DNA of 64,000 nucleotides from Opitutaceae bacterium (GCA_028284385.1 JANQRT010000050.1:62001-126000); one strand, 5' to 3'; numbered from the stretch's first letter, positions 8,407-17,059 are shown. A program made the numbers and translations. Notes: generated by a model from the letters alone, not told the origin.

Positions 8407-9241
8407 GGAAAACATCCAGGAAAAAGCCGTACAGTACGCGGTAGGGACACTCGCCGAAGAAGAGATGGAGCAATTCGAAGCTCATCTGCGCGACGACAAA
8501 GAACTTCAGTCTCTCGTTCACGAGTGGCAAAAATTTAACGAGATGGCAGCTACCGACTGTCCTCAGATGGAACCTCCATTCCAGGTCTACTCTGAGATCA
8601 TGCAACGCATCGAAGAGGAAGAAGAGGATGATAGCCGTCATGAAATCGCTACTACAAGCGAAGGAAAGATTGTACCCTTCTGGAGTTGGGGAGGCTGGGC
8701 TGCTGCCGCCTGCGCCGCGGTCGTCTTCGGTTTTCTGGCTTTCCAAAACCGGGAATCCGTTGCGGGCGATGTTGTCTTGACCGAGCTCGGCAAGCCAAGC
8801 GATTCGCGCAACTTCGTCGTGGATCAGGAAGCCCTTACCATGGAGGACCGGATGCTCGAGCTTGCTGGTTTGGCGGAAGCCTACTGGTATTCGCGCATAG
8901 AGGAACAGGATATCGCCCAAGCCCAGCAAACGGAAGCGCCGACCGAGGGCTTCTCCCTGTTCGACCGAAATTACAAGATCGGCTTCATGGCAGTTGAGAA
9001 TCTTCCTGAAGAGCATGGCGGAATGACCTACCACGTCTGGGCCAAGTCCGAGGGGAGCGATAAGTCCGTAAGGGCAGGCACCCTTCCAATCGGGGCGGCT
9101 TCGGATGGGCTTTTCTTTTTCGATCTCTCGGAAAACCAGGAAATCGATTTCACCAACTCGAATATCACGTTCTTCGTTACCGAAGAGGCCGCTAAAAGTC
9201 CTGATTCGCCAAAGGGAAGAGTGGTTTTAGGCGGCATCTAG
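8399..9241 (+). CDS. Membrane-anchored anti-sigma factor (RskA-like C-terminal domain)
   Basis: 280 residues. The N-terminal ~90 residues are a small acidic helical domain (YAVGTLAEEEMEQFEAHL), the usual sigma-binding anti-sigma domain. A glutamate cluster follows (EEEEEDD, ~72-78). One transmembrane helix is at about 97-115 (WSWGGWAAAACAAVVFGFLA). The periplasmic domain has the RskA-like order MAVENLPEEHGG, YHVWAKSEG, AGTLPIG, ITFFVTEE. No His-x3-Cys-x2-Cys zinc motif is visible. It presumably holds the sigma factor at the membrane until an envelope signal triggers release. A hairpin terminator follows at 9270. Confidence 0.82.
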   Translation: MNKENIQEKAVQYAVGTLAEEEMEQFEAHLRDDKELQSLVHEWQKFNEMAATDCPQMEPPFQVYSEIMQRIEEEEEDDSRHEIATTSEGKIVPFWSWGGWAAAACAAVVFGFLAFQNRESVAGDVVLTELGKPSDSRNFVVDQEALTMEDRMLELAGLAEAYWYSRIEEQDIAQAQQTEAPTEGFSLFDRNYKIGFMAVENLPEEHGGMTYHVWAKSEGSDKSVRAGTLPIGAASDGLFFFDLSENQEIDFTNSNITFFVTEEAAKSPDSPKGRVVLGGI

Positions 9242-9269
9242 CCGTCGATTGCCCAATTTTCCCAGCTAT

Positions 9270-9297
9270 GCTTTGACCTACTTAGGCCAAAGCTTTT
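9270..9297 (+). terminator. Rho-independent terminator of the sigma/anti-sigma unit
   Basis: GCTTTGACCT (9270-9279), loop ACTT and AGGCCAAAGC (9284-9293) form a 10-bp stem with one A/C mismatch, followed by TTTT. It lies 29 bases after the anti-sigma stop. Confidence 0.65.
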
Positions 9298-9511
9298 ACA
9301 GCGTGGCGTCTATTGGAGACTTGTTTGTTAGACCGTGCTAGCAATTTTGAAGTTGCGGCCGTTTACAAGTTTTTCATACCTTCTTGCCCCCTGATTCATA
9401 AGGCTTTGCTCCTGAATGGGATCTCTGAGGTTCGTTGACGCAGATTCAGCCGTCTGGGAGGTCATTGAGCGGAGCCACCTCATATCCTCTATTCTGAAAC
9501 TGCAAAAACGT

Positions 9512-10810
9512 ATGAAACGACTCCGTTCATTCTTCCCCATTCTCCTACTCGCGGCTCCAAGCGCCGCTTTTGCCCAAGAAGATGCGACTATAAGTTCTGG
9601 CGACACGGCTTGGATGATTGTCGCTACGGTCCTAGTGCTCTTCATGACTTTGCCTGGCCTGGCTCTGTTCTATGGCGGGCTGGTTCGAGCCAAGAATGTT
9701 CTATCGGTGCTCATGCAATGCTTCTCGATCTGCTGTATCATGAGCGTGCTTTGGGTGATCTATGGATACAGCCTCGCTGCCACTGATGGAAATGGAGGCA
9801 GTTTTATAGGCGGTTTTGAAAAGCTGTTCCTGAAGGGAGTTACGGTTGATGCTATGAGCGGATCCATCCCAGAGAGCGTCTTTGTCACTTTTCAAATGAC
9901 CTTCGCCATTATTACCCCCGCCTTGATTGTAGGCGCGTTCGCTGAGCGTATGAAATTCAGTGCAGCGCTTCTGTTTACAGCCGTGTGGTTCACCTTCAGC
10001 TACCTGCCTATTTGGCACATGGCTTGGAATGAAAATGGTTTGTTCTGGGGCTGGAGCGTTTTGGATTTCGCCGGTGGAACCGTGGTCCACATCAACGCTG
10101 GGATCGCTGGTTTGGTGGCCTGTATCATGGTTGGCAAACGCCGAGGGGCTTTTCAGGAGCCGATTAAGCCACACAGTTTGCCTCTGACCGTCATTGGAGC
10201 TTCTATGCTCTGGGTAGGCTGGTTCGGATTTAATGCAGGAAGCGCGGTGGCAGCTGATGGCGTTGCCGGCATGGCCATGCTTGTAACTCAAATCGCTACC
10301 GCGGCATCGGCTGCGACCTGGATGTTTATCGAGTGGATTCGCCACGGAAAGCCGAGCGTGCTTGGTATTGTGACTGGGGCGGTTGCTGGTCTTGTGGCCA
10401 TCACTCCTGCTTCAGGAAGTTCAGGCCCTATGGGAGCTATTCTGATCGGAGTAGCCTCTGCGATTTGCTGCTACATTGTAGCAGTTGTTATTAAGCACGC
10501 TTTGAAATTCGACGACAGCTTGGACGTTTTCGGAGTCCATGGTATCGGCGGTATCGTTGGGGCGATTCTTACCGGTGTCGTCGCTTCAGAAGCCATGGGC
10601 GGCGGCGGCTTTGGGGATGATATTACGAGCATGGGTTCCCAGATTTGGGCTCAAATCAAGAGTGTGGTTGTCACCATTTTATGGAGCGGCATTGTCTCTG
10701 TAGTAACCTTATTCATCGTTGATAAGATCGTGGGCTTGCGTGTCCAAACAGATGACGAGCTTCGCGGTCTCGATCTGAGCGATCACGACGAGCAGGGCTA
10801 CGAAATTTAA
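9512..10810 (+). CDS. amt: Ammonium transporter, Amt/MEP/Rh family
   Basis: 432 residues. The channel takes up ammonium across the inner membrane. ATG 9512 starts a cleavable signal peptide (MKRLRSFFPILLLAAPSAAFA), as in many bacterial AmtB proteins, followed by about eleven transmembrane helices. The early helix PGLALFYGGLVR, the pore segment GGTVVHINAGIAG (first pore His) and FGVHGIGGIVGAILTG (second pore His) are diagnostic. The frame stays open upstream to 9416, but that stretch has no signal-peptide character. No glnK/PII gene lies next to it, unlike in many bacteria. The 215-base spacer between the preceding terminator and the start is where its promoter must lie; I see no sigma-54 consensus. 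It ends at a strong terminator. Confidence 0.93.
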   Translation: MKRLRSFFPILLLAAPSAAFAQEDATISSGDTAWMIVATVLVLFMTLPGLALFYGGLVRAKNVLSVLMQCFSICCIMSVLWVIYGYSLAATDGNGGSFIGGFEKLFLKGVTVDAMSGSIPESVFVTFQMTFAIITPALIVGAFAERMKFSAALLFTAVWFTFSYLPIWHMAWNENGLFWGWSVLDFAGGTVVHINAGIAGLVACIMVGKRRGAFQEPIKPHSLPLTVIGASMLWVGWFGFNAGSAVAADGVAGMAMLVTQIATAASAATWMFIEWIRHGKPSVLGIVTGAVAGLVAITPASGSSGPMGAILIGVASAICCYIVAVVIKHALKFDDSLDVFGVHGIGGIVGAILTGVVASEAMGGGGFGDDITSMGSQIWAQIKSVVVTILWSGIVSVVTLFIVDKIVGLRVQTDDELRGLDLSDHDEQGYEI

Positions 10811-10841
10811 CTTATCGGTTCCTCTTATTCCTCTAGTAATG

Positions 10842-10873
10842 AAAAGCCCGGATGCCTAGCGCGCCGGGCTTTT
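10842..10873 (+). terminator. Strong Rho-independent terminator after amt
   Basis: A perfect 10-bp stem, AAAAGCCCGG (10842-10851) and CCGGGCTTTT (10864-10873), with a 12-base loop, 32 bases after the amt stop. The A- and T-rich arm ends make it look bidirectional. Confidence 0.85.
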
Positions 10874-10928
10874 CCATTTCCGTAGGAGCTTGCTTGCCAA
10901 GGATTGGAAAATTTGCCGAACTGTCGGG

Positions 10929-11879
10929 ATGGTATCCGCTTCGATTCGACGTTCATGCAGCTCAAGATTCTGTCGCCGAGCGTTGGATGCTTGTATTCTA
11001 ATTTTAATGACGATTCTACTATCGAGTTGTTCGGTCAAGCAGATGGCCATGAATCAGCTTGGGGATGCTTTGGCTGGAGGAGGTACAGTCTTTTCCTCGG
11101 ACGACGACCCGGAATTGATAAAAGACGCCTTGCCCTTCAGTTTGAAGCTGATGGAAAGCGTGTTGGCCGAAACGCCGAGGCATGAAGGTCTGCTGCTTTC
11201 TCTCTGTAGCAGCTTTGCCCAGTACAGCTACGGCTTCGTTCAGCTGGAAGCGGACGAGATCGAGGACGACGATTACGATCGAGCTCTCGAGTTGCGTGAG
11301 CGGTCGATCAATCTCTACTTGCGCGCGAAACGCTACGGATTACGTGGATTGGATGTGAGGCACTCGAATTTTTCAGAAAACCTAAAACTGGATACGGAAT
11401 CGGTTTTGGCGAAACTGGATCCCGACGACGTTCCTTATCTTTATTGGACTGGTCTTTCCTGGATTGCCGCGATTGCCCTTTCCTTGGACAATCCGGAATT
11501 TGTCAGCGATCTGGCTATTGCCGAGGCCATGATGGAGCGAGCCTTGGCCCTAGATCCTGATTGGGACTATGGATCGATCCATTCGTTTTTTGTTACCTAT
11601 GAGATGAGCCGACTGACCGGAGTAGGCGATCCGATAGAGAATGCGACGCGGCACTACCAGAAAGCTATGGAGTTGTCCGGTGGCAATATGGCTTCCGTTT
11701 TGGTGGCTTATGCGGAATCGGTTGCGGTAGAGAAGCAGGATAAAGAACAGTTTACAGCTCTCCTCAATCGAGCGCTGGCCATCGATTTGGATTCCAGACC
11801 GGACTGGCGACTTTCCAATCGTATCTATCAGCGGCGCGCGAAGTGGCTCCTAACTCGGCTCGACTGGCTGTTCTTGTAG
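10929..11879 (+). CDS. TatT-like lipoprotein of a TPR-associated TRAP transporter
   Basis: About 316 residues from ATG 10929 (the frame extends upstream to a TTG at 10890). The N-terminus is basic, then hydrophobic (ACILILMTILL), and ends in the lipobox LSSC, so it is a lipoprotein. The mature part is all helical with TPR-like units (RALELRERSINLYLRAKRYG; AIAEAMMERALALDPDWD; ATRHYQKAMELSGGNMASV). Order and content match the T component of TPATs (TPR-protein associated TRAP transporters) described in Treponema pallidum: TatT, then TatP, then permease. There TatT forms a complex with the binding protein. The next two genes are the matching TatP and fused permease. Confidence 0.82.
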   Translation: MVSASIRRSCSSRFCRRALDACILILMTILLSSCSVKQMAMNQLGDALAGGGTVFSSDDDPELIKDALPFSLKLMESVLAETPRHEGLLLSLCSSFAQYSYGFVQLEADEIEDDDYDRALELRERSINLYLRAKRYGLRGLDVRHSNFSENLKLDTESVLAKLDPDDVPYLYWTGLSWIAAIALSLDNPEFVSDLAIAEAMMERALALDPDWDYGSIHSFFVTYEMSRLTGVGDPIENATRHYQKAMELSGGNMASVLVAYAESVAVEKQDKEQFTALLNRALAIDLDSRPDWRLSNRIYQRRAKWLLTRLDWLFL

Positions 11880-11892
11880 CTTTCCTATCTCT

Positions 11893-11940
11893 GTAAATCG
11901 AAAGCTCCCGGGTAGCTGTTGGAGATTTACTTTATATTTT
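11893..11940 (+). terminator. Nested hairpin between tatT and tatP
   Basis: GTAAATC (11893-11899) pairs with GATTTAC (11924-11930). Inside lies AGCT (11903-11906) with AGCT (11914-11917). TTTATATTTT follows. It looks like a leaky terminator or processing hairpin that could set TatT versus TatP/permease levels. Confidence 0.4.
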
Positions 11941-12027
11941 ATGAAACGATTGAAGCTAAGAGCTGTTCAATACGTCTATTAACTTGTGAGAGCTGCTACG
12001 CATCCGTAGGACCTCGAATCGAATTTT

Positions 12028-13047
12028 ATGAAGTACGCTAATCGTTTTCTCATTTTCTGCCTTTTCGCGTTCTCGTTTTGGATTGTCCTGCCCGAGGCGT
12101 CCTCTCGCCCACAAAGGGTGCGTCTGACTACCTTGGCTCCCAAGGATTCCTCCTTCGACAAGCTGCTCAAAAGGATGGGCGCGGAATGGAAGAAGGAGAC
12201 CAACGGTCAAGTCAGTCTGATTGTCTTTGCCGGAGGCAGCCAAGGGGGAGAATCGGCTATGGTCGATCGCATGCGAGTGAATCAGACCCAGGCTGCCTTA
12301 ATCTCAGGCATCGGACTTTCCGAAGTGGATCCAGCGGTTGCCGGCTTGCAGAAGATACCGCTTCTTTTCCGTTCTTTGGACGAACTTGACTACGTGATGG
12401 GCAAGCTTGCTCCCGATTTGGAAAAGCGGGTTGAGGAAAAGGGTTTTATCATCCTTTCCTGGATGGATTCGGGGTGGGTTAGGCTGTTCAGCAAGGAGTT
12501 GCTGGAAACGCCCGACGACATGCGCAAGTTCAAGCTCTTTACGCAGACGGGCGACCCCGAGCAAACAGAGCTCCTCAAGAAGCTTGGATTCAGACCTATC
12601 CCAATCGAAAGCACCGATATTCTACCCAGCTTGCAGACCGGGTTGATTGATGCGGTCCCCTTGCCACCATTTTTCGCCCTTGCCACGCAATCTTACAAGT
12701 CGGCTCCCTACATGCTGGATCTAAATTACGTCCCTGTTGTCGGAGCCATCGTTCTTACTAAGAAAGTGTGGGATCGAATAGCTCCAGAGCACCAGGTTAT
12801 CGTTAAAGAGATAGCCCAACGTATTGGAAGAGAAATGACAGAATCTGGAAGGAAGGAAAACGAGGAATCCATTCGCGTCATGTCCGAGCAATGGGGATTG
12901 AAAATCAGAGACTTCGATAGCGATCTGCAAAATTCTTGGGATGCCGTTGTTCAAGATGCGTATTCATTTATTCGCGACAGCACGGTCCCGGCTGATATTT
13001 TCGATCGGGTTCTCATGCATACGGAGGAGTATCGATCGGCTAACTAG
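12028..13047 (+). CDS. TRAP transporter solute-binding protein (DctP family, TatP-like)
   Basis: 339 residues with a signal peptide (MKYANRFLIFCLFAFSFWIVLPEASS) and no lipobox. The DctP fold is indicated by RLTTLAPKDSSFDKLLKRMG, VFAGGSQGGE, MVDRMRVNQ, DILPSLQTGLIDAV and YVPVVGAIVLTKKVWDRI. The K-[IL]-R element that normally supplies the carboxylate-binding arginine of TRAP binding proteins reads KFKLFTQ here, so the ligand may not be a simple carboxylate; this is inference. It sits between the TatT lipoprotein and the fused QM permease, and it would capture a solute in the periplasm for Na+-driven uptake. Confidence 0.87.
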   Translation: MKYANRFLIFCLFAFSFWIVLPEASSRPQRVRLTTLAPKDSSFDKLLKRMGAEWKKETNGQVSLIVFAGGSQGGESAMVDRMRVNQTQAALISGIGLSEVDPAVAGLQKIPLLFRSLDELDYVMGKLAPDLEKRVEEKGFIILSWMDSGWVRLFSKELLETPDDMRKFKLFTQTGDPEQTELLKKLGFRPIPIESTDILPSLQTGLIDAVPLPPFFALATQSYKSAPYMLDLNYVPVVGAIVLTKKVWDRIAPEHQVIVKEIAQRIGREMTESGRKENEESIRVMSEQWGLKIRDFDSDLQNSWDAVVQDAYSFIRDSTVPADIFDRVLMHTEEYRSAN

Positions 13048-13112
13048 AACCTATTTAGGCTGGCTTCGATTCCACTTGATTCTCAAGTCACACTGGGCTT
13101 GCATGCAGCGTA

Positions 13113-15017
13113 GTGGCTTCTGGTAGCGAACAAAGCGTTTCCTCGGAAAAGAACGATCGCCCTCTGATCGCCAGACTGCTTGGCTATTGGGCTCGTCTGG
13201 AAAACTGGTCCATTGCATCCGCCTTGCTGGCGATGATGACCTTGCCTATTTTGGAGATCTTTCTCCGCCAGTTTGACACCGGGATTTTTGGATCCGCTGC
13301 GATCCTGCAACACCTTGTGCTGTTCACCGCAATGATTGGAGGCGTTATCGCCGCTCGGGAAAACCGACTGCTGTCGCTCTCGACAATCGTCACTTTCTTG
13401 AAGGGAGGATACGCGACGGCTGCGAAGAGCGTGAGCAGTTCCATTTCCGTATTCGTTTCCTCAGCGCTTTGTATTGGAAGCTGGCTGTACACCTTTAATG
13501 AAAACTCCGATTTCGAGCAGCTCCTATTCGTTGGTTTTCCTCTTTATTGGGCTAAGTTGATAATGCCATTTGGATTCGGTCTTCTAACGCTGCGTTTGAT
13601 TTGGCATTCAGGGCATGCTTGGCCGTTACGCTTGATTCCTATTGCGGCTTCAATAGTCTTGTATTCAATTGGCTTGTACGAATGGGAGAGTGTCGAGGGT
13701 TTTGTATGGCCGTTTTTAGTCCTGCTCCTTTTAGCGACTGCCCTGGGAGCCCCCATTTTCGTTACTCTGAGTGGGGCCGCTTTGATTTTGTTTTGGGGCT
13801 GGGGTGGCTACTATCCCGATGAAGTGGGGCCGATACTCGCTCTCAATCTATACGACCTGGTGAAGAGTCCTATGTTGGTGACGTTACCTTTGTTCACCCT
13901 GGCTGGCTATTTTCTGGCCCAAGGTAATTCGTCTAAGCGACTCATTACATTGATCGAATCCATTTTCGGAAATCTGCGTGGGAGCGCGGCAATCGTTACG
14001 GTTCTGGTTTGCGCGTTTTTCACTACCTTTACGGGAGCTTCAGGAGTTACCATATTAGCTCTGGGGGGACTTCTTTTACCTGTATTGAGTTCTTCAGGAT
14101 ACAGCGAGCGAACCAGTATAGGACTTCTTACTGGATCAGGGGCTCTGGGCGTGCTCTTCCCTCCCTGTCTTCCGCTGATTCTCTATGTAGTGGTGGCTAG
14201 TAATACGAAGCTAGTCAGCATTTCTCTCGACGAAATTTTTCTTGGTGGCGCTTTGCCTGGGCTGCTCTTAGTAATAATGACCATTGGCTGGGGCATCTGG
14301 AAGCAACCAAAAGTAGACATTCAGAAACAGCTGGGAAACGATGTCGGGATCCTGAAAGCTTTATGGTCCGCCTCGGGCGAGTTGCTGCTTCCCGTGGTGG
14401 CCTTAGTGGCTCTGTTTAGCGGTTATGCGACTCCTGTCGAAGCGGCTTCCGTCTCCGCTTTATACGCTTTTCTACTCTATCTTGTCGACGGAATCTGGAT
14501 ACGAAAAGTAAAAATTGCCAAAGAATTTCCTCAAATGATGGCGGAGTGCGGTCTCCTTGTTGGAGGAGTCTTGCTGATTCTCGGGGTTGCCATGGGATTT
14601 ACGAATTACCTGGTCACCGAAATGGTGCCGGATCGTATCGTGGAATGGGCTCAAAAGGGAATCGAATCGCCGCTAGCCTTTCTTTTAGCTCTCAATCTCT
14701 TCCTGATTATCGTCGGCTGCTTGATGGATATTTTTTCGGCTATCATCGTGGTCGTACCGCTCATCGTTCCCCTCGGAGTGGCTTTTGGCATTCATCCCGT
14801 TCACTTGGGAATCGTTTTCCTGGCGAATCTCCAACTTGGATACATCACGCCTCCCATTGGAATGAATCTGTTTCTGGCATCCTATCGCTTCGGGAAGCCC
14901 ATGTCCGAAGTGATCAGGGCAGCCTTACCCATGCTCTTCGTATTCATAATTGGGGTACTTTTAATTACCTACATCCCATTTTTGACCACGTGGTTGCCAT
15001 CGCTTCTAGCGAAATAG
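13113..15017 (+). CDS. Fused TRAP transporter permease (DctQ-DctM)
   Basis: 634 residues, a natural fusion of the small Q (about 1-170, four helices) and large M (about 215-634) membrane subunits. The M part carries GNLRGSAAIVTVLVCAFFTTFTGASGVT, LTGSGALGVLFPPCLPLIL and LANLQLGYITPPIGMNLFLAS, the conserved DctM re-entrant regions. The start is GTG 13113. It completes the T-P-QM set begun at 10929. Fused QM subunits are known, notably in TPAT-type systems. An imperfect hairpin lies just beyond its stop at 15039-15067. Confidence 0.9.
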   Translation: MASGSEQSVSSEKNDRPLIARLLGYWARLENWSIASALLAMMTLPILEIFLRQFDTGIFGSAAILQHLVLFTAMIGGVIAARENRLLSLSTIVTFLKGGYATAAKSVSSSISVFVSSALCIGSWLYTFNENSDFEQLLFVGFPLYWAKLIMPFGFGLLTLRLIWHSGHAWPLRLIPIAASIVLYSIGLYEWESVEGFVWPFLVLLLLATALGAPIFVTLSGAALILFWGWGGYYPDEVGPILALNLYDLVKSPMLVTLPLFTLAGYFLAQGNSSKRLITLIESIFGNLRGSAAIVTVLVCAFFTTFTGASGVTILALGGLLLPVLSSSGYSERTSIGLLTGSGALGVLFPPCLPLILYVVVASNTKLVSISLDEIFLGGALPGLLLVIMTIGWGIWKQPKVDIQKQLGNDVGILKALWSASGELLLPVVALVALFSGYATPVEAASVSALYAFLLYLVDGIWIRKVKIAKEFPQMMAECGLLVGGVLLILGVAMGFTNYLVTEMVPDRIVEWAQKGIESPLAFLLALNLFLIIVGCLMDIFSAIIVVVPLIVPLGVAFGIHPVHLGIVFLANLQLGYITPPIGMNLFLASYRFGKPMSEVIRAALPMLFVFIIGVLLITYIPFLTTWLPSLLAK

Positions 15018-15038
15018 AAGCGGGTCATTTCTCAGTGG

Positions 15039-15067
15039 GCAGTCAGCAGCCGTTAGCTGTCAACTGC
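15039..15067. terminator. Imperfect hairpin in convergent spacer
   Basis: Arms GCAGTCAGCAGC (15039-15050) and GCTGTCAACTGC (15056-15067) pair at 9 of 12 positions around a CGTTA loop. The TRAP permease and the ABC permease converge on it. There is no long T-run. Its word make-up resembles the spacer at 1036-1087. Confidence 0.35.
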
Positions 15068-15080
15068 AGACTGGTTACTG

Positions 15081-15923
15081 TTACTCCTTGCCCCCAGTTG
15101 TAGTGATTCCTTGGATAAACGTCTTCTGCGTGAAAAAGAAGAGAATCACTAGAGGAAGTATCACCAGTGTGGAGGCGGCCATCAAATAGTGCCACTCGGT
15201 CCCGCCTTGTCGGCTTTGGTAGGATTGCAAGCCTAGAGCCAATGTGAAGTTCTTCTGTTCGGTCAGATAGATCAGGGGCCCTAGGAAATCATTCCATGAG
15301 TACATGAAGGTAAACAAAGCGACGACGAGTAGCGATGATCGCGACATAGGTAGAATGACTTGCCAGAATATGCGAAATTCACTGCAGCCATCTATGCGAG
15401 CCGCTTCTGTAATGTCTTTGGGGATACTTAGAAAAAATTGACGAAGCAGGAAGATGCTAAATGCGTTTCCAAGAAAGAAAGGAACCCATAGCGGTTTGAA
15501 AGAGCCGACCCAGCCCAATTCTCGAAAGAGCGTGTATACCGGCACCATGATCACCGGGAATGGTATCATCATTGTGGCGACGCAGAGAAAGAATAGCTGA
15601 TTTCGGCCTTTCCATTCGATTCGCGAGAACCCATAGGCGGCCAGGGCGCTGGAAAAAGTGGCGCCGATGACCGATAGAATACTGATGTAAAACGTGTTCC
15701 AAGCGTAGCGCCAGAACATGCCCATCGTATCGATCGCTTCTTGAAAGTTGCTCCACAGAAACTCCGATGGAATCCAAACGGGTGGCAGCTTCATCGTTTC
15801 GTCTAGCGGCTTTACTGCCGTGGAAAGCATCCAGGCGAATGGAGCGACAAAGCTTAGACCCACCAGGAAAAGCAGAGCGTAGACTATGGTCTTTCCCAGC
15901 AAGCTTAGTTTATGATTATTCAT
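15081..15923 (-). CDS. Carbohydrate ABC transporter permease (MalG/LacG type)
   Basis: 280 residues from ATG 15923, which has AGGAGG just upstream and overlaps the preceding permease gene by 8 bases. Six transmembrane helices are visible, beginning TIVYALLFLVGLSFVAPFAW. TAVKPLDETMKLPPVW is typical of CUT1 MalG-type subunits, and the cytoplasmic EAA loop reads EAARIDGCSEFRIFWQVILP. It pairs with the MalF-type permease upstream and, presumably, the binding protein at 17986. No ATPase gene is nearby, so a shared ATPase elsewhere must drive it. Confidence 0.92.
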   Translation of the reverse strand: MNNHKLSLLGKTIVYALLFLVGLSFVAPFAWMLSTAVKPLDETMKLPPVWIPSEFLWSNFQEAIDTMGMFWRYAWNTFYISILSVIGATFSSALAAYGFSRIEWKGRNQLFFLCVATMMIPFPVIMVPVYTLFRELGWVGSFKPLWVPFFLGNAFSIFLLRQFFLSIPKDITEAARIDGCSEFRIFWQVILPMSRSSLLVVALFTFMYSWNDFLGPLIYLTEQKNFTLALGLQSYQSRQGGTEWHYLMAASTLVILPLVILFFFTQKTFIQGITTTGGKE

Positions 15924-16890
15924 CCTGCCCTCCTGCGTAGTAGACCTTGCTTTCCGCAATTTTCATTACCGACAGGGTTAGTCCGGCCACCACGAGAATG
16001 AAAATCAAAGAGATGGCGCAGGCGTAGCCCATATCCCAGTTGTTGAACGCGTTTTGGAAAATGTAAGTGGCAACGAAAAGGAGCGAACGATCTGGTCCAT
16101 CCATGGGTTCTACCCCGCCGTTCATCAGCACGTAGGGAACGGCGAAAATCTGAAACGAGCCGATCAGACCCATAACTAGATTGAAAAATAGGTAGGGCGA
16201 GATGGCTGGAATCGTCACATGCCAAAGCTTCCCCCAGAAGCCAGCTCCATCGATCTCCGCGGCTTCGTAGAGCTGGGTAGGGGTTTCTTGCATACCTGCC
16301 AGAAAAATGATCATGGCGTGGCCCAGGCACCATACGCTGGCGATGATGAGCCCTAGTTTGGTGAAACTTGGATCTTCCAGCCAACTTGGCGTGACGATTT
16401 CCGAGCCCAGCAGAAGATTAACCGTATCCACAAATGGCTGGATAAACTGGTTAACGAGACCGACTTCTCCGTTCAAAAGCCAACGCCAGATGACCCCCAG
16501 GCAGACCATTGGAACCAGCGAAGGCAGAAAGAAAACCGTGCGAAAGATGCTCTTCCCCGCCACGTTGAAGTTCAGGAGCAGCGCCAAAAAGCAGGCGATT
16601 GCCAAGTTGAGAGGGACGCTTATGGCGGCAAAGCTAAGCGTGTTGAAGAGGGATTTCCAAAACAGATCGTCCCTTACTAGCGTCTGGTAGTTATCGGCTC
16701 CAACGTAGACCGGACTTGCAAGTACCGAATAGTCGGTGAACGAGTACAGGAAAGCCGAAATCAGCGGGTAGAGAGAGAAAGCGAGAAAGCCAAGCAGCCA
16801 GGGGCTGATAAAGAGAAGGCCATTACGAAGATTGCGTCGTTCAAGTTGGCAAAAGGGCATATTCGAACGGCTGAAGCCTGACTTGAGCAT
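15916..16890 (-). CDS. Carbohydrate ABC transporter permease (MalF/LacF type)
   Basis: 324 residues, six or seven membrane helices starting at about residue 25 (LLFISPWLLGFLAFSLYPLI). The EAA loop is YEAAEIDGAGFWGKLWHVTIP, and the family stretch FLPSLVPMVCLGVIWRWLLN is present. ATG 16890 is supported by GAGGTG six bases upstream; a second ATG at 16860 is possible. Downstream it overlaps the MalG-type gene. Upstream is a divergent spacer shared with the DUF2975 gene, so these permeases probably have their own promoter separate from the binding protein. Confidence 0.92.
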   Translation of the reverse strand: MLKSGFSRSNMPFCQLERRNLRNGLLFISPWLLGFLAFSLYPLISAFLYSFTDYSVLASPVYVGADNYQTLVRDDLFWKSLFNTLSFAAISVPLNLAIACFLALLLNFNVAGKSIFRTVFFLPSLVPMVCLGVIWRWLLNGEVGLVNQFIQPFVDTVNLLLGSEIVTPSWLEDPSFTKLGLIIASVWCLGHAMIIFLAGMQETPTQLYEAAEIDGAGFWGKLWHVTIPAISPYLFFNLVMGLIGSFQIFAVPYVLMNGGVEPMDGPDRSLLFVATYIFQNAFNNWDMGYACAISLIFILVVAGLTLSVMKIAESKVYYAGGQDE

Positions 16891-17000
16891 CCCGGCACCT
16901 CAAGACTTCTCAAATCTAAATAGTTTCTGGAGTCGTCCAAACAATGCGCATCCTAAAACTTGAAGATATTCTAATGATTCAGAAAAGTTAAATTGTAAAA

Positions 17001-17050
17001 TTTATTGTTTATCAATAAAATATTTGACGATAAAAAATAATGTTTTATTG
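17001..17050. promoter_or_regulatory. TTTATTG/CAATAAA repeats in the divergent AT-rich spacer
   Basis: A perfect dyad, TTTATTG (17001-17007), loop TTTAT and CAATAAA (17013-17019), plus a third TTTATTG at 17044-17050, nine bases before the DUF2975 start. The region 16920-17060 is much more AT-rich than its surroundings. It is a candidate operator for the HTH protein at 17719 and could also affect the divergent permease genes. Confidence 0.4.
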
Positions 17051-17059
17051 AAAGACAAT

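Noticed and set aside
8375-9034. 219-codon leftward frame inside the anti-sigma gene
   Set aside because: Antisense to a well supported gene translationally coupled to its sigma factor.
9701-10345. 214-codon leftward frame inside amt
   Set aside because: Antisense of amt membrane helices; composition is an artefact.
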